The notes under the pieces were generated by a model. The model was not told where the DNA came from. It ran no database searches and saw only the letters and a list, made by a program, of their open reading frames with translations. The position numbers and the translations under genes were made by a program. A stretch of DNA of 34,749 bases from an uncultured Clostridia bacterium (GTDB lineage: Bacteria > Bacillota > Clostridia > TANB77 > CAG-508), in NCBI GenBank assembly GCA_949388605.1, contig CASKJV010000020.1, forward strand, positions 1 to 34,749. Direction: 5' to 3'. Position 1 is the stretch's first letter, and each line of letters opens with the position of its first letter. Shown piece after piece: positions 25,882-34,639 of this stretch.

Positions 25882-25904
25882 TTTGTTTCCCAATTTCTTC
25901 CCAA
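25882..25904 (+). repeat. Right integrase arm-type site candidate
   Basis: Two TTCCCAA motifs 11 bp apart (25887 and 25898), 123 bp inside the right core. It is in direct orientation to the block at 8815-8837 and differs from it by one base. Confidence 0.65.
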
Positions 25905-25999
25905 TTTGACATAATAGTGCCATTTTAAAGCATTATAGCAACCAATTTTAAGACATAAAAAAACACCTACAGTCTTTACAACTGTAAGCATTCATTCTT

Positions 26000-26075
<76 letters not shown>

Positions 26076-26520
26076 ATGTTTAACGAAGATAATTATACTA
26101 CTATATAACTATTTTGTCAATACATTTTTACAAATTTATTCATAGATAATACTATATATTTTTCATATATACTAATATAGTATACAATACTCAGCAAAAT
26201 ATTCGAATTTAGTCAATAATTTTTTATAATAATTAAAAATATATATTGGTTTTATATCACTTTTATTACTTTATTTTTCAAAATAAAGCAAATCTATATT
26301 ATATCTTTAATAAGACTCTATCTAGAATAATACGAAATTTTATGTTATAGTATTTTAATAACAAATACTTTAATTTTCAATTCTTAATATTATTTTCTTT
26401 TTAATAAATTTTATAGGCATAATAATATACATTATAAATATTAAAATTTTGTATATTTCTAATGCTAAAAACTATTAATGTATTTGTTATTATATAAAAT
26501 ATATATCGAGGTAAAAATAA
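26076..26520. other. A+T-rich intergenic region
   Basis: About 445 bp between the tRNA gene and the Nudix gene. It should hold the tRNA promoter (minus strand) and the Nudix promoter. I see no open frame, long repeat or terminator-like hairpin. Confidence 0.5.
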
Positions 26521-26895
26521 ATGATAGAAGTTGTAGCAGGAATAATATATAAAGATAATAAATTTTTAATAGCTCAAAGGAATTTTAAAAAATCTCAAGG
26601 AGGTCTTTGGGAATTTCCTGGAGGTAAAGTTGAAAAAAATGAAACTTATGAAGTTTCTCTCATAAGAGAAATAAAAGAAGAATTTGATGCTGAAATACAA
26701 GTTACCGAATATGTTGGGGAAAATATACATCACTATCCTGACAAAGACATCAAGTTAATTTTCTATAAAGCAAAATTATTAAGTGAAGATATAAAATTAC
26801 TAGAACACGAAAATTATAAGTGGATAACAAAAGATGAGAGTACTAATTTCAAATTTTCTCCTGCAGATAATGCCATATTTGAATTTGATATTTAA
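26521..26895 (+). CDS. Nudix hydrolase, MutT/8-oxo-dGTP diphosphatase type
   Basis: 124 residues; TCGAGG lies about 8 nt before the ATG. The Nudix box is G35-x5-E41-x7-R49-E-I-K-E53-E54, complete except that the usual late Gly is Asp (EEFDA). The opening EVVAGIIYKDNKFLIAQR and LWEFPGGKVE are typical of MutT enzymes, which remove oxidised purine nucleotides such as 8-oxo-dGTP by cutting to the monophosphate. The length is usual. It lies just outside the element beside the tRNA gene and looks like resident chromosome. Substrate cannot be fixed from sequence; other (d)NTPs or nucleotide-like molecules are possible. Confidence 0.9.
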   Translation: MIEVVAGIIYKDNKFLIAQRNFKKSQGGLWEFPGGKVEKNETYEVSLIREIKEEFDAEIQVTEYVGENIHHYPDKDIKLIFYKAKLLSEDIKLLEHENYKWITKDESTNFKFSPADNAIFEFDI

Positions 26896-26936
26896 ATAAT
26901 TTTCCATAAATTACATAGAAGAAAACTCTATAAATC

Positions 26937-26965
26937 TTTATTTTCTGGTATATTTATGGTATAAT
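26937..26965 (+). promoter_or_regulatory. Promoter of the 27015 gene
   Basis: TTTATT (26937-26942) and TATAAT (26960-26965) with a 17-bp spacer, about 35 nt before AGGAGG at 27001. Confidence 0.55.
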
Positions 26966-27014
26966 TTTATTAGGAATATTTTATCTTTTATTTATACAAT
27001 AGGAGGTGATTTCT

Positions 27015-27389
27015 TTGAAAAATTTAAAGTTTAATGAAAATGATTTCTTGTTAAAAAATGATTTTTCTAATATTCTAAAAGGTGAAATAAATAGAATGAT
27101 GCTCAATTATTTTAGAAATCAATACACTGTTCCTTTAAATTTTGAAACTTTTGATGAAGAAATTAGCAATCTAATTATCAAGGTTTTAGATACTCAAGAT
27201 TCTTTGAAAAAGATAAATAAATATAAACAACTTCATGAGAATAAATTTACTAAAAAAGTTATTTCGACTAATAAAATATATCATAATAAGCATAAAAAAA
27301 TAAAAAATTCTCCAAAGTTAGATTCAAAAAAATATACTCATAAAAAATCAAAAAAGTTTTCTTTTCATATTAAAAAGTTTATTAAATAG
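27015..27389 (+). CDS. Small hypothetical protein with basic C-terminal tail
   Basis: 124 residues from TTG 27015, which is eight nt after an ideal AGGAGG; the upstream in-frame GTG at 27006 overlaps that site and is not a likely start. The first 75 residues are mixed and slightly acidic, with no recognised domain. The last 50 are dominated by Lys, His, Ser and Asn (KHKKIKNS, KKSKKFSFHIKKF), suggesting binding to nucleic acid or membrane surface. There is no signal peptide. The gene stands alone, with a promoter upstream and a long hairpin downstream at 27467. No function can be given. Confidence 0.6.
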   Translation: MKNLKFNENDFLLKNDFSNILKGEINRMMLNYFRNQYTVPLNFETFDEEISNLIIKVLDTQDSLKKINKYKQLHENKFTKKVISTNKIYHNKHKKIKNSPKLDSKKYTHKKSKKFSFHIKKFIK

Positions 27390-27466
27390 TAATTTAATTT
27401 TATTAAACAAAAACATTATTCTGTCCTTAAAAATTTAACTTTTTTGAATAGATATTAGATAGTTTG

Positions 27467-27499
27467 GGAATGAACTATGTATTGTACAAAGTTCATTCC
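27467..27499 (+). terminator. Hairpin downstream of the 27015 gene
   Basis: GGAATGAACT and AGTTCATTCC form a 10-bp stem, extended by TGTA/TACA beyond an A-A mismatch, with loop TTG. Only a short T-poor tail follows, so it may instead be a stable mRNA end or a small structured RNA. Confidence 0.4.
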
Positions 27500-27613
27500 T
27501 ATTAATTTGACATATATACCATTTATCTTTTTCTAATTCCTCTATTGTTTTAAATTATTTCATATAAAACAATTTAAATTCAAAATATCTTTGTAATTAA
27601 ATTTTGTAAATAT

Positions 27614-28732
27614 TTAATTTTTATATCCTAACTCTATTTCTTTAACAAATTCTTGATTCCCTCTTCTTATTGTTAATTTCACTTTTTCTCTAGGAGCTTT
27701 GGTATAAATGTACTTTCGTAAATCATTCATTTTATTTACTTCTACATCATCAATTTTACAAATTATATCGCTAATAATAATATCTTTATTAAATAGTGGA
27801 CCATCTGGTAGAATAGTAGCTATATATATTCCTGAAGTAATATCTAAATTAGAATTTAAATACGGAATAACCTCCTTATCATATCCATAAATTCCTAAAT
27901 ATGCTTCCTCAAATTTTCCCGATGAAATTAATTTTTCCAATATTGGTTTTATAATATTAATAGGTACAGCGAATCCAATTCCTTCTGCTTCATTTATTTT
28001 TACTGTATTTATTCCTATTAGCTCTCCTAAACTGTTTATTAATGCACCTCCACTATTTCCCTCATTTATTGTTGCGTCTGTTTGTATTAAGTCTTCCATA
28101 TAACTTTCTGTGTCACCCAATTTTATAGTTCTATCAATACCACTTATTATTCCTTTAGTAACAGTTCTTTGAAATTCTATTCCTATAGGATTTCCAATTG
28201 CATAAACTTCTTCTGCTAAACTAATTTTATCTGAATCTGCTAAATTAATATAATTTAATTGATTCGCTGTTATTTTTACTATAGCTAAATCTAAATTACT
28301 ATCTGCCCATATTACAGTTCCATTATGAGTTGTTCCATTATCTAAAGTTACAAAACAGTTTCCATATTTATTCCCTGCAACATGCTGATTTGTTAAAATA
28401 TATCCATTTTCGGATAATATTACTCCACTTCCTAAGCCTAACTTCTGTTCAGAATCACTTAAAAATATGGAATTTCCATTTTGTTCTAATTTTGAAATTC
28501 CTACTACACTTTTTACAGCATTTTCTATTATTTCTACTGCTTCTTTTTCCACTTTTGACTCAGCATTTGTGGATAACTTGTTTATTTCATAATCAGTTGA
28601 AATTGGAATACTATTGTTTTCTGAATAATCTAACTTTATAATTACAATACACAGTAAAATTACTATTAATGTTAATAATAGTATTAATGTAATTTTATCT
28701 TTGTTTTTATCTTTTCTATTTTCATAATACAC
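27614..28732 (-). CDS. HtrA/DegP-like serine protease with PDZ domain
   Basis: 372 residues from GTG 28732; GGAG lies nine nt upstream. Residues 14-33 are a single N-terminal membrane anchor, so the protease faces the outside. The trypsin-like domain (about 65-255) has the full triad H117 (TNQHVAG), D148 (SNLDLAIVKI) and S227 (EGNSGGAL). A C-terminal PDZ domain (about 265-370) contains GIYIATILPDGPLF and ends with an ordinary VKLTIRRGNQEF strand. Length and order match Gram-positive HtrA proteins, which clear or refold damaged exported proteins under stress. It is a single-gene unit. No CssRS-type operator could be recognised. Confidence 0.93.
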   Translation of the reverse strand: MYYENRKDKNKDKITLILLLTLIVILLCIVIIKLDYSENNSIPISTDYEINKLSTNAESKVEKEAVEIIENAVKSVVGISKLEQNGNSIFLSDSEQKLGLGSGVILSENGYILTNQHVAGNKYGNCFVTLDNGTTHNGTVIWADSNLDLAIVKITANQLNYINLADSDKISLAEEVYAIGNPIGIEFQRTVTKGIISGIDRTIKLGDTESYMEDLIQTDATINEGNSGGALINSLGELIGINTVKINEAEGIGFAVPINIIKPILEKLISSGKFEEAYLGIYGYDKEVIPYLNSNLDITSGIYIATILPDGPLFNKDIIISDIICKIDDVEVNKMNDLRKYIYTKAPREKVKLTIRRGNQEFVKEIELGYKN

Positions 28733-29052
28733 TCTATAAAACTCCTTCTTATTAAAATTAGCAAATTGAATTATTTCTTTATTTTATATTTCCATATATT
28801 TCTTATTTTATACGAAATATATTTTTTATTTATCAATAATGTTAAGATTAAGTTATATAAAGTTGAAGGGAAAACAGAATCATTGAAAAAATTGAAATGT
28901 TAGAGAAAGATTTGAATAGTTTTACCCATATCCTATTCTTTTTATAGAAAATGATTATATTATATATTTTTAATGTATATTACTAGTATTATAATCTTCT
29001 AACAAACTTATAAAATTTCTTACAAAATCCCTTTAACCATTTACATTTTTTA
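28733..29052. other. A+T-rich divergent intergenic region
   Basis: About 320 bp between the protease and the DUF975 gene. It contains no sustained frame. A slightly less A+T-rich patch at 28850-28930 has coding-like short runs but several stops and may be a remnant; nothing further is supported. Confidence 0.4.
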
Positions 29053-29081
29053 TTTACTTATTTTTCTAATAGATATATAAT
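29053..29081 (+). promoter_or_regulatory. Promoter of the DUF975-like gene
   Basis: TTTACT (29053-29058) and TATAAT (29076-29081) with a 17-bp spacer; AGGAGG at 29099-29104 follows. Confidence 0.6.
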
Positions 29082-29109
29082 ATATTCATTAAAGTTTTAG
29101 GAGGTAAAA

Positions 29110-29907
29110 ATGAAATTTAATGAAATAAATAACGAAGCAAAAAAATATTTAAAAAATAATTTTTGGAAATTGTTTTTCATAATATTTATAAACTACATTA
29201 TTACTACAATTCTTTCTAAATTTAGTAATAATTTTGAAACTGTACTATTTAAATTAATATATCTTACTTTTCTTTATGCAGTTACTATTCCATTATCTTA
29301 TGGTGTACTAGTTTCATTTATAAAAATTTCTCGTAATGAACCAATATCAATATTAAGTTTTATTAGTGATGGAATGAAATCTTTTAAATCTATTTGGAAA
29401 GTCGTTGGAAGAACTATTTTAAAACTTTTATTCCCTATAATTTTATTAATAATTGGTATTTTCCTATCAATTATATTATTTAATTTTTCAATTCTTAATT
29501 TAGGTTCAACTAACTTACTTTTATTAATAGTTTCTATCATAGTTTCTATGATTTTAACAATACTTCCTGCAATCTATTACATAATAAAATGTTTTTCTTA
29601 TTCTTTAGCAAATTTTATACTATATGATAATCCTGACTTTACAGCAAAAGAAATTGTTGCAGAAAGTGATAAAATGATGAAAGGTAATAAATTCACATTA
29701 TTGACAATAATTTTATACATACTATTATTATTTTTAGCTCTATTTGCAATTTGTATTATTGTTGCACTTATTTTAAAAACACCTATAGCCGTTCTTGCTT
29801 CAGTAATTGTAATTTTAATAAGTGCCTTTCTAATATTGCCATATTCTTTTGCATTACAAGTGGCATTTTACAATCTATTAAAAGAAAATTCTACAATGAA
29901 AAGTTAA
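29110..29907 (+). CDS. DUF975-family integral membrane protein
   Basis: 265 residues, AGGAGG five nt before the ATG. Six hydrophobic segments are visible, roughly at 18-36, 52-75, 103-126, 136-160, 193-218 and 224-248. The opening helix (EAKKYLKNNFWKLFFI) and the motif Y-S-L-A-N-F-I-L-Y-D-N-P...S-D-K-M-M-K-G-N-K are the signature of DUF975 proteins, which are multi-pass proteins of Firmicutes with no defined biochemical role. The length is usual. It has its own promoter and no co-directional neighbour. Confidence 0.8.
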   Translation: MKFNEINNEAKKYLKNNFWKLFFIIFINYIITTILSKFSNNFETVLFKLIYLTFLYAVTIPLSYGVLVSFIKISRNEPISILSFISDGMKSFKSIWKVVGRTILKLLFPIILLIIGIFLSIILFNFSILNLGSTNLLLLIVSIIVSMILTILPAIYYIIKCFSYSLANFILYDNPDFTAKEIVAESDKMMKGNKFTLLTIILYILLLFLALFAICIIVALILKTPIAVLASVIVILISAFLILPYSFALQVAFYNLLKENSTMKS

Positions 29908-29962
29908 ATTAGAAAAATTATATGTTTAGAACAAAAGAATTACATTTAAATTTTTTTTAATA

Positions 29963-30030
29963 AAGTTATGTGCCTCACCTTTCCTCTGTATAACTTATTA
30001 CTTGCACTTATTATAAACTGCACATAACTT
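29963..30030. repeat. Long-spaced inverted repeat
   Basis: AAGTTATGTGC (29963-29973) and its exact complement GCACATAACTT (30020-30030) bracket 46 bp that contain further TATAACTTATT-like copies. It lies downstream of the DUF975 gene, and could be a small structured RNA or a remnant of a palindromic mobile repeat. Confidence 0.45.
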
Positions 30031-30085
30031 ATTTGTAACTCACTTCGTTTAGTACAACTAAAATAAGAATTTTCCTATAATATAA

Positions 30086-30119
30086 AAAGTACTCTAGCTG
30101 TAAACAGTTAGAGTACTTT
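30086..30119. terminator. Terminator after the VanW/G5 gene
   Basis: AAAGTACTCTAGCTG and CAGTTAGAGTACTTT form a 15-bp stem (one G-T pair) with loop TAAA. On the minus strand it runs into TTTTTATATTAT, just after the stop at 30129; it could also stop plus-strand transcripts. Confidence 0.85.
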
Positions 30120-30128
30120 CTTATATTA

Positions 30129-32261
30129 TTATTGAACTGGTACTTCAGGTGGAACTCCTGGACCTCTTCTTATTATTGATTTCATTGGTTGATAAGTGTC
30201 ATTAGATATAACTTCTCTTGATACTTCAACTCCATTTAGTTTTTTTACTACAGTAGTTGTTACTTTATAGCCCAAATGTCCTGCTTGACTAATTGCTTGT
30301 TGCCCAGGCGCTAAAGTTGGATCTTCTATATAAGTAGTTGTATATGGAATTGATGCTGTTGTCTTTGGTAAAATACTTATTTCATATTCTTCTTCTTGAA
30401 CACCATGTATTTTAAATTCAGCAACTCCACCATTAACTGATGCTTCAATTTTTATTGGATAATTTCTTGAATTTTTAAATTGGAAATCTATTTTTCCCCA
30501 CACTACTGTTGCATCTCTACCCGCTGCAACATATGAAGTAGTAAAAGAGTGATTTCTTCTTTCTACTATCTCAAGATTTGCTAAAAGAACTGCATTATAT
30601 AATGTTGATGATATTTGGCATATACCTCCTGCTAATCCATCAACTGTGCCTCCATCTGCAAAGATTTTAGCATCTCTATATCCTTCCTCAACTGTTCTTT
30701 TTCCAAGTACTTTATTATATGAAAATACTTCTCCTGGCATTAAAACTTTACCATTTATTTTTTGTGCTGCAATTTTCAAATTTATACTTCTATTTATATT
30801 ACTCGCATCATATTTTGTTGAAAATGATGAAATTACATATGGAAAAGCCTCCATACCTAAGTCACTTATTGTTTTTTCTGCCTTTGTTATTTTTAAATCG
30901 AATTTATATTCTTCTTTATCTTCTGTAATCTGTTTTTTGGCTTCTTCTAAAGTCATTTGAAGATCTATTCCATCTGTTTCTGGATATATATTATAAGGCT
31001 CTAATTGAAAATAAGCATCTTTTGGCTCTGTATGTATTTCTGAATAAATCTTATCCATATCTATTTTACTGGCTTTAGCCTTTTTAGTAGGAATATCTAT
31101 TGTTTGACTATAGTTTTCTTTAGAAACTTGTTCTAAAGTTCTAGATATTAAACTATCTAAAATATCTTCTTTAAGTTCATTCCTAACAATTTCAATTCCA
31201 TCTTTTCCTGATTCTATAATTAATTTTTCTTCTTCTATATAATAACTAGGTTGAATAACTACTCCTGGTAATTTTGAATTTATATCTTCTAAAAAATTAT
31301 TTAAAAATTCTTCATTATATGTATAATCTAAATTAATTTCTTTTCCAAATAATGTTGTAAATAACAATGCATAATTGTTTGTAATAATATTACCGTTTCT
31401 TCCAATATTATATGCTTTATTAAGCATCTCTTCTATATTATATTTAATTTCAAGTTGCTTTGGAATAATAACTGTGCTATATTCATCTTTATATTTTAGG
31501 CTTAATTCTGGAATAAGCTCCTTTTCAAAATTAGAATTTAATTTTTCTTTTGCTTCATCAATTGTTAAATTCGAAATGTCAATATTGTTTATTTTTATAC
31601 CTTTAGCTATTTTTGTATTATTTATATTAAGTAATGAAAAAATTGTTGAGAATCCAAGTATCATAATAACGAAAATTACTATGCAAATAAATATTATTAT
31701 CTTTCTTCTATTTTTTAAACTTTCATTACCAGTATTATCTTCTGTATCTGATTTAATTAAAGCTTTGCTTTCAGTTTCTTTCTTTGATTCTTTTATAGAA
31801 TTGGTAGTCTTTTTTTCACTATTTATTTTCTTGCTATGATTACTGTTTTGTATTTCTTCTTTCTTAGCTTTTCTTTCTTTTTTCTCTTTTTCTTTTTTAC
31901 TTTCTGTCTGATCTTCTTTTGCATCTATTTCAGAATCATCTTTACTATTTAAGTTTTCTTCCTTATTATCAGATTCTTCTATATTCTTAAGTATTTTATT
32001 TTCTTCTAATTTTTCATTTTCATGTTCCTTATTATTAACTTGCTTACTATTTTTATTTAAATTTTGATTTTTGGAAATGTTCTTATCATCTTTTTTTATT
32101 GTTTCATCGCTTTTTAAATTTTTATTTTCTTCAAATACTTTTTTTTGACTATTTTCTTGCTCTTTGTCTACTTTTTTATTTGTATTAATATTAGGTTTAC
32201 TAGTATTATTCTTCTTTGGAGTATTCTTTTTATTAGACTTCTTCTTTTTAGATTTAGACAT
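30129..32261 (-). CDS. VanW-family envelope protein with PG-binding and G5 domains and a long charged cytoplasmic tail
   Basis: 710 residues from ATG 32261, with AAAGGAA eight nt upstream; a frame extension to 32348 lacks a ribosome site. Residues 2-185 are an almost purely Lys/Glu/Asn/Ser stretch, surely disordered and inside the cell. A membrane helix follows (188-211), and the rest is outside. Then come a PG_binding_4-like region (about 225-420), the VanW domain (about 480-620; PGEVFSYN, GGICQISSTLYNA, RNHSFTTSYVAAGRDATV) and a C-terminal G5 domain (about 625-700). VanW proteins are linked to peptidoglycan; their exact reaction is unsettled. The cytoplasmic tail is unusually long and could bind nucleic acid or a division or sporulation partner, which is inference. 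Single-gene unit with its own terminator. Confidence 0.9.
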   Translation of the reverse strand: MSKSKKKKSNKKNTPKKNNTSKPNINTNKKVDKEQENSQKKVFEENKNLKSDETIKKDDKNISKNQNLNKNSKQVNNKEHENEKLEENKILKNIEESDNKEENLNSKDDSEIDAKEDQTESKKEKEKKERKAKKEEIQNSNHSKKINSEKKTTNSIKESKKETESKALIKSDTEDNTGNESLKNRRKIIIFICIVIFVIMILGFSTIFSLLNINNTKIAKGIKINNIDISNLTIDEAKEKLNSNFEKELIPELSLKYKDEYSTVIIPKQLEIKYNIEEMLNKAYNIGRNGNIITNNYALLFTTLFGKEINLDYTYNEEFLNNFLEDINSKLPGVVIQPSYYIEEEKLIIESGKDGIEIVRNELKEDILDSLISRTLEQVSKENYSQTIDIPTKKAKASKIDMDKIYSEIHTEPKDAYFQLEPYNIYPETDGIDLQMTLEEAKKQITEDKEEYKFDLKITKAEKTISDLGMEAFPYVISSFSTKYDASNINRSINLKIAAQKINGKVLMPGEVFSYNKVLGKRTVEEGYRDAKIFADGGTVDGLAGGICQISSTLYNAVLLANLEIVERRNHSFTTSYVAAGRDATVVWGKIDFQFKNSRNYPIKIEASVNGGVAEFKIHGVQEEEYEISILPKTTASIPYTTTYIEDPTLAPGQQAISQAGHLGYKVTTTVVKKLNGVEVSREVISNDTYQPMKSIIRRGPGVPPEVPVQ

Positions 32262-32635
32262 CTTAAGAGTTCCTTTCCTTAATAATATCAAAAATAATAT
32301 TATCACATGTTGCCCTTTTCTGCAATAAATTTTCATATAGGGAGACAAAAATTATTGGATATAATTAATTTTGATATTATATTTAATAATTACACTACAT
32401 TATATTCAAATACTACTAAGACTTTACAAAAGAATAACTTATTTTATCTAAAAAGTAATTTTTACAGTAAATTGTATTCAAAACAAACAGTAAAAATATT
32501 AATATAAATCATACTGATAATTTTAACATTATAAGTAAAATATACATTTAAATTTAATAACATTATAAAAATCACTTGATAAAAATAATTATTAATACTA
32601 TAATATTTTTAGTCATTACATATGAGGAGAATTTT
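32262..32635. other. A+T-rich divergent intergenic region
   Basis: About 370 bp between the VanW gene and the CBM25-like gene. Plus-strand frames here (for example 32307-32507) have no ribosome site and non-coding composition. No hairpin or repeat stands out. Confidence 0.5.
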
Positions 32636-33094
32636 ATGGAATTAGTAAAAAATATATTCTTTAATACAGATAGATTAACTGCAAATAGCATTATAAAAAT
32701 TTCTTATACAGGAAAATTTTTTCAAGATCATTCTGAAAAAGTTTTTATTCGTTATGCATTTGGAAACGAATGGGAAAATTCTATAGATGCAGAAATGATT
32801 AAAACAGAATTAGGATTTCAAACTGAAATTGAATTATTAAATAAAGATTCATTTAACTTTTGTATAAAAAATGAAAAAGAAGAATGGGATAATAATAATG
32901 GTGAAAATTACAATTTTAAAATAGAACATCCAGAAACTTCTTTAATAGTTTTAGAAGATAATAAACCATCTAAACATCTTCGTAAAACTTATATTTGGTC
33001 AAAAAAAATAAAATTAACAATATATAAATTATTAATTACTATTCCTAAGTTACTTACTGGAAATTACTGGAGAAAGTCTGAAGAAAGTGAATAA
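32636..33094 (+). CDS. Small protein with CBM25-like carbohydrate-binding domain
   Basis: 152 residues from ATG 32636, six nt after GAGGAG; an upstream in-frame ATG at 32576 has no such site. Residues 15-105 match starch-binding family 25: Y-T-G-K-F-F...V-F-I-R-Y-A-F-G-N-E-W, then F-N-F-C-I-K and E-W-D-N-N-N-G-E-N-Y-N-F-K, the last being the hallmark D-N-N-x-G-x-N-Y. There is no signal peptide, so it should act inside the cell, perhaps on glycogen or as part of a storage or sporulation complex. The last 40 residues are basic (KHLRKTYIWSKKIKLTIYK) and may be amphipathic. It ends in its own terminator. Confidence 0.75.
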   Translation: MELVKNIFFNTDRLTANSIIKISYTGKFFQDHSEKVFIRYAFGNEWENSIDAEMIKTELGFQTEIELLNKDSFNFCIKNEKEEWDNNNGENYNFKIEHPETSLIVLEDNKPSKHLRKTYIWSKKIKLTIYKLLITIPKLLTGNYWRKSEESE

Positions 33095-33126
33095 TATAGC
33101 CACTTAGAATATTTAAGTGGCTATAT
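33094..33126 (+). terminator. Terminator after the CBM25-like gene
   Basis: ATATAGCCACTTA and TAAGTGGCTATAT form a 13-bp stem directly after the stop codon, followed by TTATTT. Confidence 0.8.
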
Positions 33127-33155
33127 TTATTTAAAGTTTGCCGAAAACTTTATAT

Positions 33156-33184
33156 TATAGTAAATTGCTCTGCAATTTACTATA
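33156..33184. repeat. Perfect hairpin with TCT loop
   Basis: TATAGTAAATTGC and GCAATTTACTATA form a 13-bp stem around TCT. It has no T run, and lies between two terminators, so it is not needed for termination. It resembles small dispersed palindromic repeats. Confidence 0.5.
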
Positions 33185-33188
33185 GAAT

Positions 33189-33221
33189 AAAAAAGGAGCT
33201 TAAATTTCAAGCTCCTTTTTT
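33189..33221. terminator. Bidirectional terminator
   Basis: AAAAAAGGAGCTT and AAGCTCCTTTTTT form a 13-bp stem, and serve the minus-strand gene ending at 33246 and any read-through from the plus strand. Confidence 0.88.
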
Positions 33222-33245
33222 ATTTTAGAAATTTTATTAATACAT

Positions 33246-33554
33246 TTATGGTTCATCAGAATCATCCCATACCTCATGCCATGCAAAATCAAAAGGAACA
33301 TTATTCTTTTTGTAATATTTAACAGCAAGCACTATATGGAATATATAAATCCCTAAAAAAAATAATAATAATATAACTATAATTACTGAAAAAACTACTC
33401 CTTTACCTCTAAACAGAAACACATTCAGGAATTTGGTAAATTTCATTACAAGTATTCCCCCAAAAATGAAACCTGCAATTATTAAAATTCCCCGAAGTAA
33501 AAATAGTAATTTCTTACCTAAGTCTTTCATAATAAATAATAAAATCTCCTTCAT
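33246..33554 (-). CDS. Small membrane protein, two TM segments
   Basis: 102 residues from ATG 33554, eight nt after GGAGG; the ATG at 33569 overlaps that site. Two hydrophobic segments (about 18-40 and 53-78) join through a basic loop (KFTKFLNVFLFRGKG), and the C-terminus is acidic (WHEVWDDSDEP). The family is not recognised. It is on the same strand as the reductase gene upstream, 74 bp away, so co-transcription is possible, but nothing in the sequence links their functions. Confidence 0.65.
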   Translation of the reverse strand: MKEILLFIMKDLGKKLLFLLRGILIIAGFIFGGILVMKFTKFLNVFLFRGKGVVFSVIIVILLLFFLGIYIFHIVLAVKYYKKNNVPFDFAWHEVWDDSDEP

Positions 33555-33627
33555 CCTGCATACCTCCATTGTTTTTTCTAATATTTATTGATTGTAGTAT
33601 TATAACATAATATTATAATATTTTCAA

Positions 33628-34359
33628 CTATATTATTACTAAGCCACCATTTGGAGATATCACTTGACCTGTTGTAAATTCATCTTCAACCAACCATTTA
33701 ACACATCTTGAGATATCAATTGGATATCCTTTTCTATTTAATGGTGTTTCTTTAAGTACTTCTTTCCAATCTTCATCTGTTAAACCTTTATTCATATCTG
33801 TATCGATCGCACCTGGCGCTATCGAATTTACTCTAATATTTGATCTTCCAAGTTCTTTTGCAAGTGATTTTGTCATTCCATCTATTCCTGCTTTTGCCAT
33901 TGAATAATGAACTTCACAAGCGCCTCCAGTTAAACCATATATTGATGATATATTAATAATTGAGCCATTATGTGCGCCTATCATATATTTAACTGCTTCT
34001 TGTGTAGTATAGAAAACAGAATATAAATTTGTTTTTATCATTCTATCAAAATCTTCTTCTGTTATATCTGTAAATAATTTTTCTTGTGCAATTCCTGCAT
34101 TATTAATTAAAACATCAATTCTGTTATATTTTTCTATTGCAAAATTTATTAATTTTCTTGCTTCTTGTGATTTTGAAACATTTGCTTTAAAAATATCTAT
34201 TTCTATCCCTTGTTCTTTTAACTCATTTTGCAATTTTAATGCCTCTTGCTCAGAATTATTATAATTGGCAATAATTGTATAGCCATTTACTGCTAAATTA
34301 TATGCTATATTTCTTCCTATTCCTCTACTTGCTCCTGTAACAATAATTACTTTACTCAT
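33628..34359 (-). CDS. Short-chain dehydrogenase/reductase, possibly EF-P 5-aminopentanone reductase
   Basis: 243 residues, AAGGAGG eight nt before the ATG. Classical SDR: nucleotide-binding T8-G-A-S-R-G-I-G, N86-N-A-G, and catalytic S139, Y152 and K156 (HYSMAKAG), then PGAIDTDM. FabG-type 3-oxoacyl reductases share this layout. The segment GGACEVHYSMAKAG, however, resembles the GxxCEVHYSASKA of the YmfI/EfpI group, which reduces a 5-aminopentanone group on elongation factor P in Firmicutes. I favour that group slightly over FabG because no other fatty-acid gene is near, but the sequence does not settle it. NADPH use is suggested by the Arg in SRG and by the Asn-rich loop after strand 2. Confidence 0.85.
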   Translation of the reverse strand: MSKVIIVTGASRGIGRNIAYNLAVNGYTIIANYNNSEQEALKLQNELKEQGIEIDIFKANVSKSQEARKLINFAIEKYNRIDVLINNAGIAQEKLFTDITEEDFDRMIKTNLYSVFYTTQEAVKYMIGAHNGSIINISSIYGLTGGACEVHYSMAKAGIDGMTKSLAKELGRSNIRVNSIAPGAIDTDMNKGLTDEDWKEVLKETPLNRKGYPIDISRCVKWLVEDEFTTGQVISPNGGLVII

Positions 34360-34540
34360 TCTTTTATTCCTCCTTAAAATTAAAATGATTATTAAATCTT
34401 GAGTTCTTATATTTTTACATCCTAAAATATAGTCAATATTATTATAATTTCAATATTAAATTTAGTCAATATTTTAAAAGTGTTTTAGTAAAAGGATTCT
34501 ATAATAATAATTCTATTGTGATTTTTTATTTTAAAATAAA

Positions 34541-34570
34541 AGGCGAAGTAGCTTACTCCACCTTTTATTT
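34541..34570. terminator. Candidate terminator of the gene at the right edge
   Basis: AAAAGG and CCTTTT with an inner AGTA/TACT stem form an imperfect hairpin about 75 bp after the stop at 34640, with T/A runs on both sides. Confidence 0.55.
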
Positions 34571-34639
34571 TTATTTTCTTCTATAAGTTACTAGATATTT
34601 CATATTAATTCACTTTAATACAAACTTCTCATAGTATTT

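Noticed and set aside
29298-29540. Minus-strand 80-codon frame inside the DUF975-like gene
   Set aside because: Antisense shadow without a ribosome site, inside a gene with its own promoter and recognised family signature.
30129-32348. Start of the VanW gene at 32348
   Set aside because: There is no ribosome site there, whereas ATG 32261 has one at good spacing and begins the charged tail.
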